Source: Burkholderiales bacterium UBA2647 (GTDB lineage Bacteria; Pseudomonadota; Gammaproteobacteria; Burkholderiales; Burkholderiaceae_E). Taken from it: a stretch of 32,108 nt of DNA. Both the position numbers and the translations under genes were made by a program. Positions 24,384 to 31,922 of the stretch are shown here, piece by piece. Below the pieces are notes generated by a model, which made no database searches, was not told the DNA's origin, and saw nothing but the letters and a program-made list of their open reading frames with translations. Where the stretch lies: contig DENJ01000024.1 in assembly GCA_002359635.1 (NCBI GenBank), positions 1-32,108 of the forward strand, in the 5' to 3' direction. The number at the start of each line of letters is the position of its first letter. Positions within the stretch are counted from its first letter, which is position 1.

Positions 24384-24968
24384 TCAGCTAGGCAGAACCT
24401 CCAGCCATTGCATGCGCTGTTGTTCAATATCATCAAGAAACTTTTCAATAAACATCCACTGCCTCAGCAACTCAACGGCAAGCTTGGCCGGCTCGCTCGG
24501 GTTTGACCCCGATAAGGCAGGCGTAATCTGAGCAAACTGGCCGGCGAGCTCCTTGGCGGTCTGCCTCAACGCCGCCTCAAGCTTATCGAGCAAAACAACA
24601 CGATCGGCATGATGAACGATTGCCTCAAAATCTTCGCGCCACTGCATTTGCTGCATCAAAAAGGCTGCGGGCATCGTCGTCTGCAAGAGGTCTACAGGTC
24701 CAGCGGCGATTTCGCAAAGCAGCTTGGCCCTGGACAAGGGTTTGAGCAGTTCGCGATAGGCCTCATTGATCCGGCTTGACCACTGCATAGCCAGTCTTCG
24801 CTCTGCTTCGCTTGCGCCGACATGTCGGTCCGGGTGAACGGCATGCATCAAGTGATGAAAACGCTCGGTAAGCTTTGCCTTGTCGATCTCGAATCGAGGT
24901 TCCAGGCCAAAGATCTCGAAACTATTGCGATGCAACTGAGGCTTGCCTTGAAAGGCAAGATCAGACAT
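24384..24968 (-). CDS. hscB: HscB, J-domain co-chaperone
   Basis: This 194-residue cytoplasmic co-chaperone escorts IscU to HscA and stimulates its ATPase. The J domain covers about 15-80 with the essential HPD at 45-47 (AVHPDRHV). The C-terminal three-helix domain that binds IscU starts near 100 (FLMQQMQWREDFEAI, matching family LMEQMELREEL). I chose the ATG at 24968, which overlaps the iscA stop by 8 bases (ATGTCTGA), over a GTG four codons upstream. The order iscA-hscB-hscA is the standard one. Confidence 0.95.
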   Translation of the reverse strand: MSDLAFQGKPQLHRNSFEIFGLEPRFEIDKAKLTERFHHLMHAVHPDRHVGASEAERRLAMQWSSRINEAYRELLKPLSRAKLLCEIAAGPVDLLQTTMPAAFLMQQMQWREDFEAIVHHADRVVLLDKLEAALRQTAKELAGQFAQITPALSGSNPSEPAKLAVELLRQWMFIEKFLDDIEQQRMQWLEVLPS

Positions 24969-25284
24969 TGAAAGATTCACCGCAACCGCATTCGCTTTTC
25001 ACGTTTGGATTATGGAACTTAAAACCCTCGTTTAAACCCTCACGCACGAAGTCAAGCTCGGTACCATCAATATAAGGAAGGCTTTTTGCATCAACAAAAA
25101 TCTTCACGCCATGGGATTCGAAATTCAAATCCTCAGGCAGCGTTTGATCCGCATACTCGAGTTTGTAGGCAAGACCCGAGCATCCGGTGGTCTTCACACC
25201 AAGCCGCAGCCCCAAGCCTTTGCCGCGCTTTTCGATGTAGCGCGACACATGCGTGGCCGCGCGTTCAGACAGCGTGATTGCCAT
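24961..25284 (-). CDS. iscA: IscA, A-type Fe-S carrier
   Basis: This 107-residue A-type carrier helps mature [4Fe-4S] proteins. The three conserved cysteines are Cys35 (TTGCSGLAY), Cys99 and Cys101 (ECGCGESF). The frame is open 43 codons upstream inside iscU, but the protein clearly starts MAITLSERAATHV at 25284, with AAGG 7 bases ahead. It overlaps the end of iscU by 20 bases, which suggests coupled translation. Confidence 0.96.
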   Translation of the reverse strand: MAITLSERAATHVSRYIEKRGKGLGLRLGVKTTGCSGLAYKLEYADQTLPEDLNFESHGVKIFVDAKSLPYIDGTELDFVREGLNEGFKFHNPNVKSECGCGESFNV

Positions 25285-25657
25285 GGCGAGCCTTGTAGTC
25301 AGCGACCGCAGCCTTGATTGCGTCTTCAGCAAGAATTGAGCAATGAATCTTAACGGGCGGTAACGCGAGTTCTTCAGCGATATGGGTGTTACGGATTTCA
25401 AGTGCCTCATCAAGGCGCTTGCCTTTTACCCACTCGGTAACCAGCGAACTTGAGGCGATGGCCGATCCGCAGCCATAGGTCTTAAAGCGAGCGTCTTCGA
25501 TGACGCCCTGCTCATTGACCTTAATCTGCAATTTCATCACGTCGCCGCAGGCAGGTGCGCCAACCATACCAGTCCCAATGGAGGCATCATCCTTGGCGAA
25601 TGAGCCCACGTTGCGGGGATTTTCATAATGATCAACGACCTTGTCGCTATAAGCCAT
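25265..25657 (-). CDS. iscU: IscU, Fe-S cluster scaffold
   Basis: This 130-residue scaffold is where IscS sulfur and iron build [2Fe-2S] clusters. Ligand residues are Cys37 (GAPACGDVMKLQ, with Asp39), Cys63 (TYGCGSAIASSS) and Cys106 (KIHCSILAEDAI). The HscA-binding loop LPPVK is at 99-103. A strong GGAG stands 7 bases before the ATG. The 133-base gap to iscS is longer than usual and holds a sequence resembling an IscR site. Confidence 0.98.
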   Translation of the reverse strand: MAYSDKVVDHYENPRNVGSFAKDDASIGTGMVGAPACGDVMKLQIKVNEQGVIEDARFKTYGCGSAIASSSLVTEWVKGKRLDEALEIRNTHIAEELALPPVKIHCSILAEDAIKAAVADYKARHGNHAV

Positions 25658-25697
25658 TTGCTTTCTCCAACAAAACTTTTGTCATTCGGAAGCCGAA

Positions 25698-25722
25698 ATA
25701 TCCGAGTATTTTACTTAGCCAC
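25698..25722 (-). promoter_or_regulatory. Candidate type 1 IscR-like site upstream of iscU
   Basis: On the minus strand the right half TACTCGGATAT matches the published E. coli type 1 half-consensus at 9 of 11 positions. The whole 25-base stretch matches at 19 of 25 by my count, but the left core is poor. No clear promoter overlaps it. Weak candidate. Confidence 0.25.
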
Positions 25723-25790
25723 TTGCAAGAAAAGCTTTTTTACCCTTCGACGACCGTGGACAAACAAGGCAGCATGTTCGAAGACTCGGC

Positions 25791-26999
25791 TCAGTGCGCA
25801 GCCCATTGCACGGCATTCAAATCGATACCTTCTTGAACCATCTCCCACAGCGGCGACATCTCACGAAGCTTGGCAACCTTGGTTTGTATCGTCTTGACGG
25901 CGAAGTCGACCTCCTCCTCAGTGGTGAATCGACCCACACTGAAGCGGATGGAACTGTGGGCTAGTTCGTCACTGCGACCAAGCGCACGCAAAACATAAGA
26001 CGGCTCAAGGCTCGCTGAGGTACAGGCTGAGCCGCTTGAGACCGCGATGTCCTTGATCGCCATGATTAGGGATTCACCCTCGACATAGTTAAAACTCGCA
26101 TTGAGGTTATGAGGTACGCGGCGGTCCATGTGGCCGTTGATGTATACCTCTTCAAGCGTCGAGATGCCGCGCCAAAGGCGATCGCGCAACATCCTAATCC
26201 TTTCGTTTTCATGCGGCATTTCCAACAGCGCCAAGCGAAATGCTTCACCCATGCCAACGATTTGGTGCGTTGGCAGCGTGCCAGAGCGCATGCCCCGCTC
26301 ATGTCCGCCACCGTGGATCTGTGCCTCAAGCCGAACGCGTGGCTTACGCTGCACATAAAGAGCGCCTACCCCTTTGGGCCCGTAGGTCTTGTGCGCTGAA
26401 AACGACATCAAATCCACGGGTAACTGATTGAGATCAATCGGTAATTTACCTGTTGCCTGCGCTGCATCAACATGAAAAATTACACCGCGTTCGCGGCAGA
26501 TCCGGCCAATCGTCTCAATATCCTGAATCACACCGATTTCATTATTCACCAGCATCACTGAGACGAGGACAGTATCTTTGCGCAGACTGTCCTTGAACCT
26601 GTCCAGATCAAGTAGACCGTCTTCCTGAACATCGAGATAGCTCACCTCAAAACCTTCACGCTCGAGTTCACGCATGGTGTCGAGGGTGGCTTTGTGTTCG
26701 GTTTTCACGGTAATGAGGTGTTTTCCCCGTTCCTGATAGAAACGCGCCGCACCTTTCACGGCCAGGTTAATGGATTCGGTCGCACCCGAGGTCCAAACCA
26801 GTTCCTTCGCATCGCAGCCCACGAGGGCAGCAACATCATCTCTTGCCTGCTCGACAGCTTCCTCAGCATGCCAGCCATAGGCGTGAGATCGCGAGGCCGG
26901 GTTGCCGAATGCCTCCCGCAGAAAAGGAATCATCTTGTCCACGACGCGCGGATCGACTGGTGTGGTTGCGGAATAGTCAAAATAAATTGGTAGTTTCAT
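25791..26999 (-). CDS. iscS: IscS cysteine desulfurase
   Basis: This 402-residue PLP enzyme converts cysteine to alanine and passes the persulfide sulfur to IscU and to tRNA-thiolation partners. It begins with the family's YFDYSATTPVDPRVVDKM. The PLP-binding lysine is Lys204 (SFSAHKTYGPKGVGAL). The persulfide-carrying Cys326 lies in SGSACTSASLEPSYVL on the long mobile loop of group I enzymes. The C-terminus LNAVQWAAH is the usual IscS end. A weak GGA lies 9 bases before the ATG. A strong terminator separates it from iscR, so how it is transcribed deserves attention. Confidence 0.98.
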   Translation of the reverse strand: MKLPIYFDYSATTPVDPRVVDKMIPFLREAFGNPASRSHAYGWHAEEAVEQARDDVAALVGCDAKELVWTSGATESINLAVKGAARFYQERGKHLITVKTEHKATLDTMRELEREGFEVSYLDVQEDGLLDLDRFKDSLRKDTVLVSVMLVNNEIGVIQDIETIGRICRERGVIFHVDAAQATGKLPIDLNQLPVDLMSFSAHKTYGPKGVGALYVQRKPRVRLEAQIHGGGHERGMRSGTLPTHQIVGMGEAFRLALLEMPHENERIRMLRDRLWRGISTLEEVYINGHMDRRVPHNLNASFNYVEGESLIMAIKDIAVSSGSACTSASLEPSYVLRALGRSDELAHSSIRFSVGRFTTEEEVDFAVKTIQTKVAKLREMSPLWEMVQEGIDLNAVQWAAH

Positions 27000-27037
27000 G
27001 CTGATAGTTCCAGTGCAAGCTCTAGTATTTGCCGGAT

Positions 27038-27065
27038 AAAAAAACGCCAGGACTTTAACCTGGCG
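27038..27065 (-). terminator. Intrinsic terminator between iscR and iscS
   Basis: On the minus strand CGCCAGG (27065-27059) and CCTGGCG (27051-27045) form a perfect 7-bp GC-rich stem with a 7-base loop, directly followed by seven T (27044-27038). It begins 44 bases after the iscR stop and ends 38 bases before iscS. Its strength implies partial termination inside the operon. Confidence 0.85.
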
Positions 27066-27109
27066 CCTCTTCGAAATGACCCCTGGCTTCCGAGCCCTTC
27101 AAGCGATAA

Positions 27110-27646
27110 TCACAAGCTATTCAGACTGGTCAGACGCGAGCCATCGGCACGGATCGGCTGCAGGGTCGAGGTGGGAAACTGAAGTGCGGCACGGTGTTCG
27201 CGCAGAATCGACACATGCTGACGGGGCCTTTCAACTTCGCGTCCACGTTGTTGTTCAACAAGATCCGACAGCGACACAGAGTCGAGGAACTCGATCATTT
27301 TCTGGTTCAGGTTGGACCATAGTTCATGGGTCATGCACTGGCCTTCTTCCGTGCAGTTTTCCTTGCCACCACACTGGGTTGCATCAAGCGGCTCATCGAC
27401 CGCAAAGATAATATCTGCCACGGTGATGTCTTTAAGTCCGCGAGCCAAGGTGTAGCCGCCGCCCGGGCCTCTCGTGCTTTCGACCAACTCGTGGCGCCGC
27501 AGTTTCCCAAACAATTGTTCGAGGTAAGAGAGCGAAATCTTTTGGCGCTGGCTAATGCCTGCCAAGGTCACCGGTCCTTGATGCTGACGAAGTGCCAGAT
27601 CAATCATCGCGGTTACCGCAAAACGTCCTTTTGTTGTCAGTCTCAT
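27110..27646 (-). CDS. iscR: IscR, Rrf2-family Fe-S-sensing regulator
   Basis: This 178-residue regulator carries a [2Fe-2S] cluster and represses the isc operon when clusters are plentiful. The N-terminal winged helix (MRLTTKGRFAVTAMIDLAL, ISQRQKISLSYLEQLFGKL, RGPGGGYTLAR) matches E. coli IscR. Cluster ligands Cys92, Cys98 and Cys104 with His107 lie in QCGGKENCTEEGQCMTH, at the same numbers as in E. coli. Of two adjacent ATGs, the one at 27646 has GGAG 6 bases ahead. The frame is open far upstream without meaning. It is the first isc gene; its promoter carries IscR-like sites. Confidence 0.97.
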   Translation of the reverse strand: MRLTTKGRFAVTAMIDLALRQHQGPVTLAGISQRQKISLSYLEQLFGKLRRHELVESTRGPGGGYTLARGLKDITVADIIFAVDEPLDATQCGGKENCTEEGQCMTHELWSNLNQKMIEFLDSVSLSDLVEQQRGREVERPRQHVSILREHRAALQFPTSTLQPIRADGSRLTSLNSL

Positions 27647-27687
27647 CATAGGCTCCGAAGAAGTAGGCGATTTAAGGAAAGACCAGA

Positions 27688-27712
27688 AAACTTGATTACC
27701 TACGTCAACTAT
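27688..27712 (-). promoter_or_regulatory. IscR type 1-like site B, over the -10 box
   Basis: The 25-mer ATAGTTGAC-N5-TAATCAAGTTT matches the type 1 consensus at 19 of 25, including all nine bases of the left half. It starts in the -10 box and lies 2 bases from site A, so two dimers could bind side by side. Confidence 0.6.
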
Positions 27713-27735
27713 ATATTCCCGACGAATCCTATCAA
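27708..27735 (-). promoter_or_regulatory. Promoter of the isc operon
   Basis: On the minus strand TTGATA (27735-27730) and TATAGT (27713-27708) are spaced by 16 bases, close to sigma-70 consensus. This would start transcription about 55 bases before iscR. Both boxes fall within IscR-like sites. Confidence 0.65.
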
Positions 27736-27739
27736 CAAT
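27715..27739 (-). promoter_or_regulatory. IscR type 1-like site A, over the -35 box
   Basis: The minus-strand 25-mer starting ATTGTTGATAGG and ending TCGTCGGGAAT matches the E. coli type 1 consensus at 19 of 25 positions by my count. It covers the -35 box and most of the spacer, as expected for a repressor. Confidence 0.6.
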
Positions 27740-27791
27740 TCCCGACTGATTCAAATGGTTTTGTCCTGGACAAAAAACACAGGAGGCAAAC

Positions 27792-27815
27792 AAAAACCGC
27801 CCGAAGGCGGCTTTT
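27792..27815 (-). terminator. Intrinsic terminator after the phosphatase gene
   Basis: On the minus strand AAAAGCCGCC TTCG GGCGGTTTTT forms a stem of up to 10 bp with a TTCG tetraloop and ends in T5. It starts 17 bases past the phosphatase stop and separates that gene from the isc promoter. An A-tract on the other side makes it roughly symmetric. Confidence 0.9.
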
Positions 27816-27831
27816 GCCTATCCAATCCGCC

Positions 27832-28353
27832 CTAAGCGGCAGCGACCTGAGTCGCACGGCGGCGGGCAACATCGAGCAAGCCAGCGCAAGCGTCCTCGAT
27901 ATAGTCAAGCGCCTGCTCAAAACCCTGGGTGTTGCCGTGGTAAGGGTCCGGAATTGTTGCGCTTTCATGCTCGGTAGCAAAGCGCATCAACAGTTGCAAT
28001 TTGTGATGAATTTTTTTTGCGGTTTTCTGCTGCAGGAATGAAAGATTGTCCCAGTCCATTGCAAGAACGAGGTCGTACTGCTCAAAACTGTTGACATCGA
28101 CCGCACGGGCGCGATGGGCGGAAATATCGACGCCTCGCTTTTGTGCCGAAGCAATCGCGCGCTTGTCTGCTGATTCGCCTGCATGAAAGGAATGGGTGCC
28201 TGCTGACTCCATGCTTACCACCTCATCAAGCCCGGCCTGTCGGACCATTTGACGGAAAATGCCTTCGGCCATTGGCGAACGGCAGATGTTTCCCATGCAA
28301 ACGAAGAGCACCCGGGTGCTCATTGCAAAGGAGGTCGTATCTTTTTTACCCAT
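27832..28353 (-). CDS. Low-molecular-weight protein tyrosine phosphatase
   Basis: This cytoplasmic phosphatase of 173 residues has the P-loop CMGNICRS (nucleophile Cys19, Arg25) and the general-acid Asp in IPDPYHG near residue 135. SAGTHSFHAGESADKRA and LVLAMDWDN are also family patterns. Two starts are possible. The ATG at 28353 has GAGGG 8 bases ahead and adds ten residues; the ATG at 28323 (MSTRVLFVC) fits the usual family length but has no ribosome binding site. I kept the longer form. Linkage between uvrB and iscR is common in betaproteobacteria; the target protein is unknown. Confidence 0.9.
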   Translation of the reverse strand: MGKKDTTSFAMSTRVLFVCMGNICRSPMAEGIFRQMVRQAGLDEVVSMESAGTHSFHAGESADKRAIASAQKRGVDISAHRARAVDVNSFEQYDLVLAMDWDNLSFLQQKTAKKIHHKLQLLMRFATEHESATIPDPYHGNTQGFEQALDYIEDACAGLLDVARRRATQVAAA

Positions 28354-28379
28354 CTTGTTTACCCTCGTTTCAGTTCAAA

Positions 28380-28407
28380 GTTGTTAGCGTTAATACCCTG
28401 TTGTTAG
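28380..28407. repeat. Direct repeat upstream of the phosphatase gene
   Basis: GTTGTTAG occurs at 28380-28387 and 28400-28407, two helical turns apart, in the 82-base gap after uvrB. On the minus strand this is CTAACAAC around TATTAA. It could mark an activator or repressor site for the phosphatase gene, or be chance. Confidence 0.3.
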
Positions 28408-28435
28408 GCCATCCAAGCCTGCACTCACCTTTTTC

Positions 28436-30559
28436 TCAGGCTGCCTTGTGTCCCGCAATGGCGTAAACATCAGCCTTGCCATTCGCGCCAAAAAGCTGCT
28501 CTTTCAGCAGATTCAATTGATCGCGCACCTGGGCCGCCTTTTCAAACTCCAAATGTTTTGCGTGCTCAAGCATGAGTTTCTCAAGTCGCTTGAGTTCCCG
28601 CGAGGCACTTTTTTCACTCATCACCTCATAACGCGCCGCATCTTCGGCGGCCTTCAATTCCTGGCGCGCTTGCTGCGGGTCAAAAACACCATCAATCAAT
28701 TCCTTCACCTGTTTCACAACGCCGCGAGGGATGATGCCGTTGACCGCGTTGAATTCGAGCTGTTTCTGACGTCGCCGCTCGGTCTCTTGGATCGCTCTGG
28801 ACATCGAATCGGTGATCCGGTCTGCGTAGAGGATTGCCATGCCGCTCAGATTACGCGCAGCCCGCCCGATGGTCTGTATCAGGCTACGCTCCGAGCGCAG
28901 GAAACCTTCCTTATCAGCATCAAGAATCGCCACCAAAGAAACCTCTGGCAAATCAAGACCTTCTCGCAATAAGTTAATACCAACCAAAACATCAAAAGCA
29001 CCAAGTCTCAGATCGCGAAGAATCTCTACCCGCTCGACGGTATCGATGTCGGAATGCAGGTAACGCACCTTCACCCCATGCTCTGAGAGGTAGTCGGTGA
29101 GATCTTCGGCCATGCGTTTGGTGAGCGTTGTGACTAACACTCGCTCACGTTTTTGTACACGCAAATGGATCTCCGACAACAGGTCATCGACTTGTGAGGT
29201 GGCAGGTCGCACCTCGATGTTCGGGTCGACCAGGCCTGTGGGGCGCACCAGTTGTTCAATCACCGCTCCTGCATGCTGCTTCTCATAGTCAGCCGGTGTT
29301 GCCGAGACGAAGATGCCTTGGCGCCACTTCGCCTCAAATTCCTCAAAGCGCAAAGGCCGGTTATCGAGCGCGGAAGGAAGGCGAAATCCATACTGCACCA
29401 GCGTGTCTTTTCTTGCGCGGTCGCCGCGGTACATGCCGCCCAACTGGCCGATCGTGACATGACTCTCGTCAACAACAATCAAGGCATCCTGGGGCAGGTA
29501 ATCGACCAGTGTTGGGGGTGGCTCGCCGGGCTGAGCACCTGAAAAGTGACGGGTGTAGTTTTCGATGCCCTTACAAAAACCCAGCTCCTGGAGCATTTCA
29601 AGGTCAAAACGCGTGCGTTGTTCAAGTCGCTGTGCCTCGACGAATTTTGCTTCGGCGGTGTAGAACGCCAAACGCTCACGCAACTCATCTTTGATCGTCT
29701 CGATGGCTCGGAGGACCTTGTCTCGAGGCGTGACATAGTGCGAGGAGGGATAAATCGTAAAACGCGGGATCCGCTGTCGCACCTTGCCAGTCAGCGGATC
29801 AAAAAGCAGTAAGCCTTCGATTTCATTGTCAAAGAGCTCGACACGCAGCGCCAATTCCGCATGTTCCGCAGGAAAGATGTCTACGGTATCGCCTCGGACC
29901 CGAAAGCAGCCACGCTGAAAATCGGCGTCGTTGCGCTTATATTGCATTGCAACAAGGCGCTGCAAGACGTCACGTTGCCCCATGTTGTCGCGCACGCGAA
30001 GCGTGAGCACCATCGCGTGATAGTCAGACGGATTACCAATACCGTAAATGCAGGACACTGTAGCGACGATGATGGTGTCGCGGCGTTCGAGCAGGCTTTT
30101 GGTCGCCGATAGGCGCATTTGCTCGATGTGCTCATTGATCGCGGAGTCTTTCTCAATGAAAAGGTCGCGCTGAGGGACATAAGCCTCTGGCTGATAGTAG
30201 TCGTAGTAGGAAACAAAGTACTCGACCGCATTGTTTGGAAAGAATTCCCGCATCTCAGCGTAGAGCTGTGCGGCAAGCGTTTTGTTGGGCGCAAGGACCA
30301 ATGCGGGTCTTCCGGCTTTTGCAATGACATTTGCCAAGGTGAAGGTCTTACCCGAGCCGGTGACACCAAGCAAGGTCTGAAAGCTCAATCCGTCATCGAT
30401 GCCTTGTAAGAGCTGTTCAATCGCCGCGGGCTGGTCACCTGCAGGCGCGTAGGGCTGATAAAGCTGAAACGGACTGTCTGGGAAGTTCAGCAAGCGGCCC
30501 TGCCCAGGCTCTACGCTTGGCGTAAGCGGGGCGCTTGACATCACGGGCTGCTGGTGCAT
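28436..30559 (-). CDS. uvrB: UvrB, excinuclease ABC subunit B
   Basis: This 707-residue damage-recognition helicase-like subunit of nucleotide excision repair loads from UvrA and recruits UvrC. Walker A is GVTGSGKTF (65-73). The damage-probing beta-hairpin lies in SYYDYYQPEAYVPQRD near 118-133. Helicase motifs include LIVVDESHVTIGQLGGMYRGD, RQGIFVSATPADYE, GINLLREGLDLPEVSLVAILDADKEG and QTIGRAARN. The C-terminal UVR motif that binds UvrC is near 655-690 (LEKLMLEHAKHLEFEKAAQVRD). The N-terminus is about 25 residues longer than E. coli UvrB; a Met at codon 7 is possible. I found no LexA box of the CTGT-N8-ACAG type upstream. Confidence 0.98.
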   Translation of the reverse strand: MHQQPVMSSAPLTPSVEPGQGRLLNFPDSPFQLYQPYAPAGDQPAAIEQLLQGIDDGLSFQTLLGVTGSGKTFTLANVIAKAGRPALVLAPNKTLAAQLYAEMREFFPNNAVEYFVSYYDYYQPEAYVPQRDLFIEKDSAINEHIEQMRLSATKSLLERRDTIIVATVSCIYGIGNPSDYHAMVLTLRVRDNMGQRDVLQRLVAMQYKRNDADFQRGCFRVRGDTVDIFPAEHAELALRVELFDNEIEGLLLFDPLTGKVRQRIPRFTIYPSSHYVTPRDKVLRAIETIKDELRERLAFYTAEAKFVEAQRLEQRTRFDLEMLQELGFCKGIENYTRHFSGAQPGEPPPTLVDYLPQDALIVVDESHVTIGQLGGMYRGDRARKDTLVQYGFRLPSALDNRPLRFEEFEAKWRQGIFVSATPADYEKQHAGAVIEQLVRPTGLVDPNIEVRPATSQVDDLLSEIHLRVQKRERVLVTTLTKRMAEDLTDYLSEHGVKVRYLHSDIDTVERVEILRDLRLGAFDVLVGINLLREGLDLPEVSLVAILDADKEGFLRSERSLIQTIGRAARNLSGMAILYADRITDSMSRAIQETERRRQKQLEFNAVNGIIPRGVVKQVKELIDGVFDPQQARQELKAAEDAARYEVMSEKSASRELKRLEKLMLEHAKHLEFEKAAQVRDQLNLLKEQLFGANGKADVYAIAGHKAA

Positions 30560-30674
30560 CGGGCTCGCTTTTTGACAATAAAAAGTCAGTCTGAAGTGTT
30601 AAAATCCGGCCGTGTTGCGGCGCAAAATCCAATCCGAAATTATCGCGCTGCAAGCGCTAAAAAGCTAGCCCCTT

Positions 30675-30689
30675 GCACAAATTTTGTGC
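30675..30689. promoter_or_regulatory. Palindrome upstream of tyrB
   Basis: GCACAAA and TTTGTGC flank a single central T in a 15-base perfect inverted repeat ending 18 bases before the tyrB start. It lies in the 148-base divergent gap between uvrB and tyrB. It looks like an operator; no known regulator is assigned. Confidence 0.4.
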
Positions 30690-30707
30690 TCACGTCCGGA
30701 GAAATGC

Positions 30708-31910
30708 ATGTCATCCGCCCTCTTTGCCGATGTAGCCCTCGCCCCAAGGGACCCGATTCTTGGTCTCACCGAAGCCTTTGTTGCCGACACCCGTCCCGAC
30801 AAGGTGAATCTTGGCGTGGGCGTTTACTTGAACAACGAAGGGAAAGTACCGCTTCTCGACGCCGTACGCCAAGCCGAGCGTGAACGACTCGAACTCGCAC
30901 CTCCCCGCGGCTACCTGCCCATCGAGGGCTTTGCGGACTACAACAAGGCGGTCCTGAATCTGCTTTTTGCAGCCCATCAGGACTTGATCGCAGCAGGCCG
31001 CTGCGCAAGCTTTGAGGCCCTCGGTGGCACGGGCGGCTTGAAAATCGGCGCAGATTTCATCAAGCGGATGAAGCCTGAGGCAACGGTCTGGATCAGCGAC
31101 CCGAGTTGGGAAAACCATCGTGCGCTGTTTGAAGCCGCAGGCTTTCCTGTGAAGTCATACGCCTACTACGATGCGACAAGTCACGGTGTGCGATTCGAGG
31201 CCCTGCTTGCTGACATTCAAGCCATGAGGGCAGGCGACGTGATCGTGCTGCATGCCTGTTGTCACAATCCAACCGGCGTGGACTTTAGCGAGCCCCAGTG
31301 GCGTGCGGTTATCGACGCGGTGGGTCGCCAGCAACTCATTCCCTTTCTTGATTTGGCCTACCAGGGCTTTGCGGAGGGCATAACTGAGGACGCCATTGCG
31401 CTTAATTTGTTAGCGAGTTCCGGCCAAAGTTTTTTCGTATCAAGCTCATTTTCCAAGTCCTTCTCACTTTATGGCGAGCGAATCGGTGCGCTCTCCGTGG
31501 TAACGCAAGACAAGGATGAAACGGCAAGAGTCGTGAGCCAGGTTAAGCGGGTTATCCGTACAAACTATTCGAGCCCCCCAACACATGGCGCCGCAGTCGT
31601 TGCAGCCGTGCTAACAACGCCTGCCATGCGGCAGACCTGGGAAAAGGAACTCGGCCAGATGCGCGAAAGAATTCGCGAAATGCGCCGCGGCTTCGTTGAT
31701 GGTCTCAAGGCGCTCGGCGTGAATCGCGACTTTTCGTTTGTAATCCAACAGCGTGGCATGTTTTCCTACTCGGGCCTTAACAGCGAGCAGGTCGATCGCC
31801 TTCGTGAAGCATTTGGGATTTATGCGGTATCGAGTGGCCGCATCTGCTTGGCCGCCCTCAACACAAGAAACCTAGGCAGCGTCTGCGAGGCTATAGCCAA
31901 GGTACTTTAG
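30708..31910 (+). CDS. tyrB: Aromatic/aspartate aminotransferase, class I
   Basis: This 400-residue PLP enzyme transfers amino groups between aromatic amino acids or aspartate and 2-oxoglutarate. It opens LFADVALAPRDPILGLTEAF, the standard start of the group. The substrate and cofactor motif CCHNPTGVDFSE is at 184-195, DLAYQGFAEG at 215-224, and the PLP lysine is Lys250 in SSSFSKSFSLYGERIGAL. FSYSGL and SGRICLAALN near the end are also conserved. By eye it cannot be fully separated from AspC. The ATG at 30708 has GGAG 6 bases ahead; an upstream in-frame TTG at 30684 is less likely. Confidence 0.92.
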   Translation: MSSALFADVALAPRDPILGLTEAFVADTRPDKVNLGVGVYLNNEGKVPLLDAVRQAERERLELAPPRGYLPIEGFADYNKAVLNLLFAAHQDLIAAGRCASFEALGGTGGLKIGADFIKRMKPEATVWISDPSWENHRALFEAAGFPVKSYAYYDATSHGVRFEALLADIQAMRAGDVIVLHACCHNPTGVDFSEPQWRAVIDAVGRQQLIPFLDLAYQGFAEGITEDAIALNLLASSGQSFFVSSSFSKSFSLYGERIGALSVVTQDKDETARVVSQVKRVIRTNYSSPPTHGAAVVAAVLTTPAMRQTWEKELGQMRERIREMRRGFVDGLKALGVNRDFSFVIQQRGMFSYSGLNSEQVDRLREAFGIYAVSSGRICLAALNTRNLGSVCEAIAKVL

Positions 31911-31922
31911 AAGGCTGCGCCA

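Noticed and set aside
25285..25413. 43-codon N-terminal extension of iscA
   Set aside because: It lies wholly within iscU in another frame; IscA homology and the ribosome binding site begin at 25284.
27647..27793. 49-codon N-terminal extension of iscR
   Set aside because: It would translate the promoter and IscR sites; the protein begins MRLTTKGR as in E. coli.
30572..30604. tyrB promoter with TTGACA at 30572
   Set aside because: The -35 box is perfect, but no acceptable -10 box lies 16-18 bases downstream; TTAAAA comes only after 21 bases.
30560..30707. LexA box for uvrB
   Set aside because: No CTGT-N8-ACAG pattern was found in the divergent gap by eye.
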